DNA from: Diprion similis
Taxonomy: Eukaryota; Arthropoda; Insecta; Hymenoptera; Diprionidae
Length of the DNA stretch: 64,000 nt
Direction of reading: 5' to 3'
Assembly (NCBI RefSeq): GCF_021155765.1
Contig: NC_060106.1
Location: 12,798,031-12,862,030 of the forward strand
Position 1 is the first letter of the stretch. The number at the start of each line of letters is the position of its first letter. The notes below the pieces were generated by a model. It worked only from the letters and a program-made list of their open reading frames with translations, ran no database searches and was not told the origin of the DNA. This document shows, in pieces, positions 24,293 through 34,648 of the stretch. Both the position numbers and the translations under genes were made by a program.

Positions 24293-24440
24293 GTGTCGAC
24301 TACCAATCGGCATCGGACTTGATTAAGATATTGTTAAGCTCCGAAATTGATATCTGGCGACGAGATACATATGCCAAACAAGTGCGAACGCCAGTTAGCC
24401 AATATCAACAAGATTATATTGGCAGTGGTACGCGAAGAGA
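24293..24440 (+). pseudogene. Relic last exon of a sixth P450 copy
   Basis: After an acceptor-like GCTAG, the frame reads GVDYQ...DLIKILLSSEIDIW..., matching the start of exon 4 in the intact genes (GARFGTYQTKLGLIKILSNF and on) with a nine-base deletion. The DNA matches best over TTGATTAAGATATTGTTAAG. Decayed similarity continues through the CCATACAA and TTGGCACCCATCGG segments to about 24440. The haem-loop exon was not found before it. It is a dead fragment left by an earlier duplication or unequal crossover between P450-3 and P450-4. Confidence 0.65.
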
Positions 24441-25221
24441 AAAATATTGTAGCTTTTACATCTCCTGTGGTGATTATAATGTGGACAGCATTTTTTTCTA
24501 GTTAAATCTACAGCAATTATGGCAAGATTTATAAATCTGATAATAACAGTTAGGAAACCAATCGTAAGAGTTACAATATAATTAGGAGGATCTACCACAA
24601 TTGATGTAGATTTGACTTAAAAAAGTGCTGTCCATACAAAAAATCTACGTTACATTTTTTTTTCCTTCAGTAATATATTATTTTATTCAATTAATTCAAT
24701 TTATTTATTACTGCCTGTTTTGTTCACTGTTATAGTATTCCATGAAATAATCATTTTATTTAAATGACAATTCAATTTGTATGTAAAAATTGGAACTAAA
24801 CATAACATTGTTTATTATCACGTACGTATCGAATGATTTTAATCAATAGATTAAGAATGTCAAACGTTGTGTCCACCGTGCAACTCACTGTCAATTTTAA
24901 TATACATCCTAGGTAGGTTCGTAACAATGATGCAATTTTTATTTGCCCATTCAGACAGCGGGAGGGTCAGGGCGGTGGGGGGCAGCATTTTCAAATTATC
25001 TGGGGATTGCTAATCCTTGAAATATCTTACAGGTAAGTATATATTGCCACACACTGTACAGTCTGGTTCAATTACATACCTCTGCGGTCTAGTATGGGTC
25101 GTACTGCCGTGTGGACTGTGAAACGTTGATTCATGAGTACTATTCCACAAGTTGAGTGTTAAGACTTCCTACTTTGAACAATTTTGGTGACAAGGACGCG
25201 TACCTATTCATAACTTACAAA
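24441..25221. other. 5' region of P450-4
   Basis: Intergenic, AT-rich. It holds a G-rich tract at 24960-24982 with four runs of three or more G, and TATATAT at 25038, which is a weak TATA candidate. A TGGACTGTGAAA segment near 25115 is shared with the upstream DNA of P450-2. No gene is seen. Confidence 0.5.
24960..24982 (+). other. Potential G-quadruplex motif upstream of P450-4
   Basis: Four G runs (3, 3, 3 and 6) are separated by loops of 1, 3 and 4 bases, which fits the canonical quadruplex pattern. It stands out in otherwise AT-rich DNA about 240 bases before the start codon of P450-4. Any regulatory role is speculation. Confidence 0.5.
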
Positions 25222-27930
25222 ATGGTTGGTGCAATTGGATTGGTGGAGGTACTGTGCGCTGTAGCGGTAATTTTGACTGGTGTCTGGTACTACCTCGTGG
25301 CAAACTACAGCTTCTGGAAGGAGCGAGGAGTTCCAGGTCCGGAGCCCGAGATAATTTTTGGAAATATAAAGAATATCGCGCTCGGAAGGGAATTTTTTGG
25401 GTTGTCTTTGAAGAACATGTGCGATCCATTTCCCGGTGCTCCTTTGGTAGGCATATACGCACGTCGCCAGCCTCTGCTTCTCGTGCGCGATCCTGATCTA
25501 GTCAAGGACGTGATGATTAAGGATTTTTCTAACTTCTCGGACAGAGGCATTGAAATACACGAAAAATTTGAACCGTTCGATCTGAATTTGTTCAATTTAG
25601 AACCGACGAGGTGGCGACCTCTTCGTTCTAAGTTATCGCCGGCGTTCACTTCGGGTAAAATGAAGCACATGTTCACTCTGATGACTGAGTGCGCGGAGCA
25701 TTTTGAAAAGTATGTGGATACCCTGGTCGAAACGGGAAAACCGATCGACTGCCGTGAAATTACTGCTAAGTTCACAACAGACGTTATCGGCAGCTGTGCT
25801 TTTGGCCTTCAAATGAATGCCATAGCCGACGATGATAGCGAGTTTAGGAAAATGGGAAGAAAAGTTTTTCAACCGACCCTGAGGAACCGCATTCTCGGTA
25901 CATTACGGATAGCAGCACCGTGGCTTTTTAAATTACTTGGAATTCCTAAAAATTCAAGTGAGATTACGGAATTCTTCACGTCGTCATTGAAGCAAACTAT
26001 GGATCACCGAATGAAAAATAATATTCCAAGAGGAGACCTCGTCGATATTCTCATAGACATAAAGAAGAACAGGGAAAAGTCTGATTTTGGTAAGATATTC
26101 GCGCGGGATTGTTATTCGCATTGTAACTCAGCTGTAACTGTATTAAAAAAAAGAAAAGACACATTATTCATCAAGCAGATAACGTTAAGTACTCGACGAG
26201 TACTCGAAAGGTGGTAGACGACAGTTTTTCAGATCGCTGATTGTGAATCTGGTAAAAAAGTTCAGAAATCTAAAATGACTGACACTTTGGATCCATCATT
26301 TTGAATTTTTGAATTTGGGGCTCAAATATGTAATCAGCGTCCCCAAAACTCCGCGGGTATAACCAAGTTTTATTCAAATCAAATAATTCTTTGCATTTCG
26401 AATAGACATATTACTTTGAAGTTCTTTTAATTTTGAGCAGAAATTTGTAATGAGAGATCGCAAAAACTCCCATTTCTTGAATTGTTAATAAATAAAAAGT
26501 AAGGAAATATGTATATTATTTCAAATGGGTGAATAACTAGTTTATTGCTACGAAATACGCAGCTTCGTCGATATGCGTAATAGAGAAAGGTGGCTTATCT
26601 CTAGCTATTGTTACGGGCAAATTATGAGACATCTTGTATGAAGTTTACGTGTATTTGTTCATTTATTTATTTAAATATGTAGACCGTATTTAGCGTAATT
26701 TGCCAAAGGTATTATCTACGCTACACGAATCTGAGAACTATTCATATCATCCCTAAATATATTCACAGTAAAAGTGACACTGATTTGTTTATTCGTTACC
26801 TGTTTACTCTACCAGTCATATTCGCTAATTCCACATTTTCGTTACTCGAGTTCATGTATCTAGTCTTTACAGAGCTCTTTGGCAATGTCTAACGCTATTC
26901 TTTGAAGACCAAAAATATAAATATTCCCTAGATAACTGAATTAACACGAAACACGAACAACATTAGATAAAGATAAAATGTGGAATGTTATCACGTTTTC
27001 ACTACGTGTTCACGGCACGATAAAAATTACTCTGATATGATTGCAGAGCTGACTGATGCGCTAATAGCCGCTCAGGCTTTTGTGTTTTTCGTTGCTGGTT
27101 TTGAGACTTCGTCAACGACAATCAGCCATGCTTTACTGGAGCTTGCCCAACGCCATGATATACAAGAAAGACTGAGACAAGAAATAAAAGAGACACTTGA
27201 TGCGAATAATGGAAGAATCACGTACGATAGTGTCAAAGAAATGAAGTATCTGGACATGGTGTTCCAAGGTACTGCCCACAGTCCTGACGATTAGATCAAA
27301 ATTATAACGAACCATTGATCGTAGCAAAGGACGGGACCCTCGTTATTATGATTGTTATTTTTCAGAAACACTTAGGCTGAGACCGCCGGTTACTATGCAC
27401 TTGCGAAAAGCAATGTCTGATTACACGTTCAGGGACACGGAAGTCACGATTTCGAAAGGGCAGCGGGTGTGGATCCCGGTTTGGGACATTCATCAGAACC
27501 CAGAATATTATCCAAATCCGGAAGTTTTCGATCCCGAACGGTTCACGGATGAGATGGTCAAAGCCAGACATCCCATGACGTATATACCTTTTGGCGACGG
27601 ACCCAGAAATTGCATCGGTAGGCACCTGCTGTTTATTCTTTCACGTTCAAATGGTAGTCCGTATTACGTGACTTTGACTTGTTTGCGCGTGAATTATTTG
27701 CCAAAATTGCTTTCTTATTATATTTATTTCTTTCTTATTTTATAATTCTTACGCTTGTTGCAGGTGCTCGCTTCGGTATCTACCAAACAAAATTGGGATT
27801 GGTCAAGATATTACTGAAGTTCAAGGTTGAGGTGTGCGAAGAAACTCGAATTCCGTACAAGCCTGATCCAAAATCGCTTCTACTCACACCCCTCGGAGGA
27901 GTGTACCTCAAATTCTCGAAAATTAATTAA
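25222..27930 (+). CDS. CYP6-like cytochrome P450 (P450-4), intact
   Basis: Microsomal monooxygenase of the tandem family. Exons 25222-26089, 27047-27268, 27366-27617 and 27764-27930 join to 502 residues. N-terminal anchor, PGP hinge, AGFETSSTT, ETLR, PERF and PFGDGPRNCIG are all present. The start is set by alignment with the other copies; an in-frame Met 22 codons upstream (25156) has no match in them. It is the sister of the broken P450-2: both share GLVEVLCAVAVI at the N-terminus, ARRQP/TRRQP, the RGIEIHEK/RGIDIHEK variant, APWLFKLLG and RGDLVDILIDIKK. It could therefore be the copy that kept the ancestral job of that pair. Intron 3 (146 bp) differs from that of P450-5 at only about 11 bases. 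AATAAA at 28194. Confidence 0.93.
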
Positions 27931-29590
27931 TAACTAGCTCAAATCAAGAGTAATTTATCTATTTACAATTAGTCGTTAATGATTACGTGAGTTCTTGAAT
28001 AATTCGTCAGGAATTAGTTCTCTATTTTATTTGTGTATGATAAGCTCAATTGGTTATTTTTATCACGTGTCCAGCTGCTCTAAAATCGGTTCTTCTATGC
28101 AACGATAGAATTAATGGAACTATATAAATCGATTTATTGGATTGGATAGATTGATGGATAGACTATGTGAAGTAAGAAGTAGCACTGTAGACAAATAAAA
28201 TGATTTTTTTTTATGTGTTACGTATTTGCAGTTCTCACGACAAAATAAAAAGGTTATATTCTTTCTGTTTCCACTTGCCCGAAAATTATCGCTCATACAA
28301 CGGATTGAAAACAACAGATTTATGACGTCATCTTGGCTAATTATAAGACATATTTATACATAGAAAGCTGAAATTCAATTGCCTATAAAATTTGTAATTG
28401 TTGTTTTTAAAAAAACGGAATAAAAACGCCATAAATATTTCAAGTCGGTGTGCCTGTACATGTACCTACTTACCAAGATTCGAAATGAAAATTTGGGATA
28501 AGAACTGATCCTAACGCTATAAGCACTTTCCAGATCGAATTAAGTACTGTAACGAGTTAATTAGAACTATATTAATTTAATAATAGATAAATTTAATCCT
28601 TATCTTTAAAAGTGTCGTATCTTGAAGATATATTTTAATTGTTTCAATGTTGAATCGTCAGTATTCCTCATATATTGTCAGTTTTCTAAATTTATAATTG
28701 CGTCGGGCATGTGTAAATATAATTTTTCCAACAGGGTTCGAAGAAACCAGAACCACGATCGTCGTAATAAAATAATACATCAAGTAATACTTTCTAATTT
28801 TGAAAGTGAATTCAAATCTTTGCGATTTCGTACCGGAGTTCGCGAAAATCGTAAGAATCATTCTAACAATACCATCGGCATCATGTAACTCTTTGCAAAA
28901 AAAAGTTCATTTGCAATAATAAAAAATTAAAATATAAACAAACGTAAGCGCAACCCTGCAATCATAAAAATGGAATATAAAATTGTGTTTTTTGTTCGTT
29001 TAAAACCTTCATATCCAACAGAACAAATCCTTTCAACCATCAATACGAGGTCAAGAATTCATCCTTTTCAATATAAATAAAAGTAAGTTTGCAATAAAAA
29101 AGTGATATAAATAAAATTAAGTTTGAAATGATAAGGTGATAGAAAAAAAAGTAAGCCTGAAATAGAAAAATAGAACATTTAAAAAAATTTCATTGACCAC
29201 CTCCCCCCTCCCTGCCTCCAGTCACTCGGCACCTTGCAAAAAATTGGTCGGCCGGGCCAGTACGATTTGGAGTTGGACGAGCGTTATCGAACTTTCAGAA
29301 GTTGCATAGTCAACATTACGATGTGGGATGTGACTGTGATATTGAAATCCTTGCGTTACATGAAATGAAAAAGGGAGAACCCTTCCGTAACTGTCGTTAA
29401 TTTTGAATGAATTTGTCGAATTCCTTGAATTGTAATGAAAAACGGAGAAATCGGAAGAAAGAAAAAGCCGGTTAATTATGTAACTTTCAAAGATTGCTTA
29501 GTCAGTATGATCGTATAATATTTTCGAGATTGAGGTTCCTCTATATACGCGGTTGCTGCGATAACTTGATTACTCAACTTCTGACAAAAG
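27931..29590. other. Intergenic region P450-4 to P450-5
   Basis: AT-rich, 1.7 kb, no gene. The AATAAA of P450-4 is at 28194-28199. A block at 28368-28532 is shared with the 5' region of P450-3. About 1 kb of A-rich DNA (28540 to about 29500) separates that block from the promoter here but not in P450-3, so it is either an insertion here or a deletion there. A pyrimidine-rich tract lies at about 29198-29220. Confidence 0.5.
28368..28532. repeat. 5' flanking block shared by P450-3 and P450-5, copy 2
   Basis: Diverged counterpart of 21195-21321: CTGAAATTCAATTGCCTATA at the start, TGTACCTACTTACCAA in the middle and a CTATAAGCACTTTCC end. It is longer by about 40 bases because of small insertions. 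Confidence 0.65.
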
Positions 29591-29613
29591 TATATAACAA
29601 GGCTCATTTCAGT
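29591..29613 (+). promoter_or_regulatory. Candidate core promoter of P450-5
   Basis: TATATAAC at 29591 is followed by TTCAGT with its A at 29611, only 20 bases away, which is short for a TATA-initiator pair. Support comes from the conserved downstream stretch AGTGAGCAGTAGACTGACACGGTA, which parallels the P450-3 promoter region. Confidence 0.35.
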
Positions 29614-29732
29614 TTAGTGAGCAGTAGACTGACACGGTAGTCAGCCGCAAGTATCATAACTACGTTACCTGCACCATCGATTGCTATTATTATTTATTCA
29701 CGAATTAATCTTATTTATCGAAAGCTTTGAAA

Positions 29733-32103
29733 ATGATCGGTGCCTTTGGGTTTACGGAGACGCTATGCGCTGTCGCGATCGTCTTGATTGGTATCTGGTA
29801 CTACTTTGTGGCAAACTACAATTTTTGGAAGAAGCGTGGAGTTCCAGGGCCAGAACCAGGGCTAATATTTGGAAATATGAAGGACGTCTTGTTCGTCAAA
29901 AACAACCTTGGAGAGATGTTGAGGAAAATATGTAAACAGTTCCCTAGTGCTCCTATGATAGGCGTTTACGACCGTCGCACGCCCGTGCTGATCTTGCGTG
30001 ACCCTGAACTCATCAAGGACGTGATGATTAAAGACTTTGCGAGCTTCTCGGAGAGAGGCCTCCCCATTCACGAGAAGGTTGAACCGCTAAGTACGCATCT
30101 ATTCAATTTGGAAACTACGAGGTGGCGACCTCTTCGTTCTAAGCTATCACCGGTGTTCACGTCGGGAAAAATGAAGAATATGTTTTACCTGATATTGGAG
30201 TGTGCCGAGTACTTCGAAAAGTATTTACATAACATCGTGGAAAAGGGCGAGCCCATCAACTGCCGCGAAATAACTGCCAAGTACACAACTGACGTGATCG
30301 GTAGTTGCGCTTTTGGTCTGCAGATGAACGCGCTTGCCAGCGAAGATAGTGAATTTAGAAACATGGGCAGAAAATTCTTCGCGCTAGATCGGAAAAGAAG
30401 AATTCTTAACTTGATACGATCGTCGGTACCGTGGCTTTACGAGCTAATTGGAATGTCGGCTATGGGAGATGATATTGACAAATTTTTTTTAACGTCAGTT
30501 AAAGAAACGATCGATTACCGAACGAAGAATAATGTTCGTAGAGCCGATATTATTGAGACGCTAATGGAAATAAAAAATCATCCGGAGAAAACCAATTTCG
30601 GTAAGAGTATTACGTACAGTATGTATATCAATATTAGATTAGCAATTATCATACTTTTCAGGGCGAGATTCGGGTAGATAAGTTACGCTTCTGTACTCTA
30701 TTCTTCTATGATAATATCCAAAGTCAAAACAACAATGATTATTTTTTTTACTGTCTTTGTGCAGCCTTGCCATAGCTTTTATTGCATGTAACGTTCTAAT
30801 CGTGAAATACTTTGGGGCCGTCTATAAATTACGTAACGGACTTTTTGGGTGATTATATCCGCCATTATTAACACCAATTATTATTTCATTTATGGATGGC
30901 CCCTTTGCGTCATTCTTGAATACTTACTATGAATCGACATATACATGGAAAAGAATTACTGCTGGACTTACTACCTTTTTGGCAAGAATTATAGTGACGT
31001 CAACGACAAAAGTGCGCCAGTCTTTAAAGTGGTAAAAGTAACAATCATTCTTTCCATGCATCCTTCCATTGGCAATTTTATATGCTACGATAATGCGACG
31101 TGTTCCCTACATGACAGACAATTCTTCATTCAGTTTGTTGATTACTAGCTCTTCTATAACTCAAAACAGAGCAACCGATGAACAATATGCACATAAAAAT
31201 CTGAACCCTACCAATTTGATTACAGAACTGTCGGATTCTATAATCGCCGCTCAAGCCTTCGTATTCTTCATTGCTGGTTTCGAGACTTCGTCAACTACCA
31301 TCAGCCACGCTTTAATGGAGCTCGCCCAAAACCACGACATGCAAGACAGACTGCGACGAGAGATAGTTGAATCACTTAAAGCTAGTAATGGAGACATTAC
31401 TTACGACGGTGTGAAGCAGCTGAAGTATTTGGACATGGTTTTCAAAGGTGATGCTCAGAAGCCGTCAAGATGCGAATTGCAAATACTAAATCAACTTCGA
31501 GGACTGATGAGATGTCATTTTTTTTCTATTGGTTTCAGAAACCTTGAGGCTCAGACCACCGGTTCCATTGCACATGCGAATGGCAGTGACCGACTATACT
31601 TTCAGAGACATAAACGTTACGATCCCGAAAGGGCAGCAGGTGTGGATCCCGATTTGGGATATTCAACTGAATCCCGAATACTACCCAAAACCAGAAGTCT
31701 TCGATCCCGAACGGTTCACGGATGAGATGGTCAAAGCCAGACATCCCATGACGTATACACCTTTTGGCGACGGACCCAGAAATTGCATCGGTAGGCATCT
31801 GCTGTTTATTCTTTCACGTACAAATGGTACTCCGTATTATGTGACTCTGACTTGTTTGCGCATGAATTATTTTCCATAATTGCTTTCTTATTATATTTAT
31901 TCCTTTCTTATTATATAATTCTTACGTTTGTTGCAGGTGCTCGCTTCGGTACCTATCAAACGAAATTGGGGTTGATAAAAATATTATCAAACTTCAAAGT
32001 TGACATGTGCGATAAAACCAAGATTCCATACAAATCCGACCCTAAATCGTTCCTGTTGGCACCCATCGGTGGAGTTCACCTTAAATTTTCTAAAATTAAG
32101 TAA
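29733..32103 (+). CDS. CYP6-like cytochrome P450 (P450-5), intact and mosaic
   Basis: Microsomal monooxygenase, last of the array. Exons 29733-30600, 31226-31447, 31539-31790 and 31937-32103 give 502 residues with all phase-1 junctions. N-terminal anchor, PGP hinge, AGFETSSTT, ETLR, PERF and PFGDGPRNCIG are present. Exons 1-2 and introns 1-2 follow P450-3. From about 31700 through intron 3, however, the sequence is nearly that of P450-4, and the last exon reads most like P450-1 (CDKTKIPYK.DPKSFLLAPIGGVHL), so the gene seems to be a patchwork made by gene conversion or unequal exchange. The catalytic core is not disturbed. Intron 1 carries an 88-bp transposon. AATAAA starts four bases after the stop codon (32107), which is probably too close to be the main signal. 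Confidence 0.92.
30815..30902. mobile_element. 88-bp MITE in intron 1 of P450-5, target duplication CTTTG
   Basis: Ends GGGCCGTCTATAAAT and ATTTATGGATGGCCC are imperfect inverted repeats, and both flanks read CTTTG (30810-30814 and 30903-30907). The matching place in intron 1 of P450-3 (22569-22573) has a single CTTTG with the same surroundings (GAATACTTTGCGTCAT versus GAAATACTTTG...CTTTGCGTCAT). That empty site defines the element's limits and shows it arrived after the two genes separated. No coding capacity. Confidence 0.88.
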
Positions 32104-33794
32104 TTGAATAAAAAAGACCCCCTGACATAATTTTAGAATTCAATTTTTCATTTACACCAACTGTTAAGGGTGAGACGATAAGAATAATCTTCGACACGCT
32201 GTATAGTTGGTGGACACTTTTATTAGTTGAGCACAATAAGAATTGTACACTTTTACCAGCTGGCGAAAGGCGACTTGTTCAGCTCGTGGTCGGATCGAAT
32301 CTGATTTCTAAACGCGCGCCTTAGGCTCATCAACCTCTCATCTACCGCAGCGCCATTTGTCTAGGGGACTTATTCTGATTCAGGCCAACGCGCCACTAGC
32401 GCCCTCTCCTATTCTCTCTCGCTCGCTCTTTCGCTCGCCCGACAATCGGCCCCGACTTGGTCTCGCGACCTCGTCGTGCCGTTTTGGGTGACCTGCATGG
32501 ACTTGAGAAAAATGAATTTCCCGGGAGGTCTATAGCCCTTAAGGAGAGACTCCCTAAGGCTGAATTGGCGTTACATACACGACGACACGTGTCACGTGCT
32601 CGAATATGTTCGTGGGCGAGCGTCGAACCGCGAGAGAAACGTTTAACCAGTGTGGTCGTTTGAATCGGCAACAATATTCAAATCTACCTCAATGGTGTTT
32701 ATTTCGCCGTCTCCCGAGGAATCAAACAAGTCGCCTTTCGTGTTTACAATCACTCGTTGTGTTGGTGTTTCAATCTTCACAATACAGTTTTGCCATAACT
32801 ATTTCATGTGGCATTTTGATAATTCGCTTACAATATTTTACATTTAATTACGTTACATTTCGACTTATGAACTGAACACAATAATTTGGTATCGTAACTA
32901 AATTCATCATGATGTAAACTGAAAGTAATTGAATTAAAGAATCAAGCAACTCAAGAATAATATAAACATAACGTGCTCGGAATTTCTGTCGTCGAGTCTT
33001 CTTAATAACGTAATACATTTTTCGATAATTGACCAATTTCTCCTTTCCCCCTTTTTTTTTTCTTTTTTTTTTTTTTACACACGCCTTTTGGTTTCCAACA
33101 CCAACTATCGTTATATACTCCAAGATACGTTCGCTAAGTAACTGGCATTTTTGACATCAAGTTCTCAAAACGCATCGGTTACGCCTTAAAGACGAAGAAA
33201 CGTCCCCACCGATATCGGTTCGTTGTTTGAAAAGTTTTAGAATAGTTGCTCAGCTCGTGCAAGTGGTGATCACTTATACCTAACTTTATTTCCGGTTCTG
33301 CTATTGGGTCGCGTATTTCATACATACACCTAGATGTGATAAATGATTCTCAATAATGCCCGATATTCCTTCTTCGTAACTTTGACCTAGCGGTTCAGAA
33401 ATAATAACTCACAGCACGGAAGTCAATTCGTCAAAAATACCGTTCAAATGTTTCTTATAACTCGTTTATTAAACTCAAAAAGATGTTTCGCACGAGTCTT
33501 TGACGTTAAAAAACGGGTCATTCGACATCCTATGAACGTACTTTTGATTAGTTCAAGTTTTGCGCAGTCTGGACACTGATCTCTAATATAGAGATTAGTG
33601 AGTTTGGGAGTTCCTTTAACCACGATACATAATGGATGATTTGTTCTGGTCTTTCATTGTTTTGGTGTGAAACATGCGCAGTAAACTCAATCCAGCCAGT
33701 GCCATGTACAATGGAACGTTTAGCATCAGACTATACGGAGCCCTCGTGTCCAACGTTAAGCTTGCAAGATGTTTCAAATCTATTTCTTGCACTT
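32104..33794. other. Region downstream of the P450 array
   Basis: No gene recognised. It contains a locally GC-rich island (about 32380-32670) with a CT-rich stretch and two adjacent CACGTG E-boxes (32586-32591 and 32593-32598), a long T run near 33048-33076 and a near-perfect 12-base palindromic hairpin at 33574-33600. The island has open frames on both strands, but none resembles a known protein. Confidence 0.45.
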
Positions 33795-34648
33795 GAGCGG
33801 ATCCACGTCACTTCACTCAAAAAAAAACCGTCAAGTCACGGATCTTTGCGCCATTTGAAATATCCGTAGTATTATGTGAAAAAAAAATACAATTTCAAGG
33901 ATTTTGAAATTTTTTCAAAAATGGCCGAGTTCGAGCTATGTAAAAAATTGCTATGTAAAATATCTCAGAACAGGTATACAGTTTAACTCCAAGAAAGGAT
34001 GACCAGTGGACGGATACTTAAGGGCTAAGGTGGTTAATATCTATTTCCGTAGAATGGATAGCCCGGGTGAGTGGAAGAGCATCAAATCAAATTGAACTCC
34101 ACTTTATCGTATATAATATACGCAACACACCGAGTTCGCGGGAGTAGCGCTGACGTGGATCGGCGCGCGCGGTGACGCGCGACGAGACGTTTCATTTTTT
34201 TTCTCCGGCCCTGGTGACTTCTCCATCAATTTTTTTTTTTAGGATCAAAGAGGAAGGATACAGGTATCCGAAAAAAATTATCTCCATGAATTGTTGTTAG
34301 TCCCGCGGAAATGGCAGCGAAATCAAAAAAAGAAAGGGTAAAAAAATATTGAAAGAAATTTTTTTTTCCCAAATAAATTTATTTTTATCGAAGCGCATTC
34401 TTTTACGAACAGAACGATTGCAGGATCAGTCCGCTCCGATGTATACTTTCGGAGATATGAATTTTCAAACATAGCAGTGCAACAGTGATATACAAAACTT
34501 TACATAGCTCGAACTCGGCCATTTTTGAAAAAATTTCAAAATCCTTGAAACTGTATTTTTTTTTCACATAATACTACGGATATTTCAAATGGCGCAAAGA
34601 TCCGTGACTTGACGGTTTTTTTTTGAGTGAAGTGACGTGGATCCGCTC
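33795..34648. mobile_element. Non-autonomous DNA transposon with 148-bp terminal inverted repeats
   Basis: The left arm 33795-33942 and right arm 34501-34648 are reverse complements over 148 bases with about one mismatch. They start GAGCGGATCCACGTCACTTC. Flanking ACTT occurs on both sides (33791-33794 and 34649-34652), a likely target duplication. The 558-bp interior has no transposase frame. It includes a GC-rich patch (about 34135-34180) in otherwise AT-rich sequence. Such long, almost identical arms point to recent insertion or to a fold-back element. Superfamily not assigned. Confidence 0.85.

Noticed and set aside
32388-32405. CTCF-like site (CCACTAG then GCGCCCTC)
   Set aside because: The second half is in the wrong orientation relative to the consensus, so it does not match a CTCF site.
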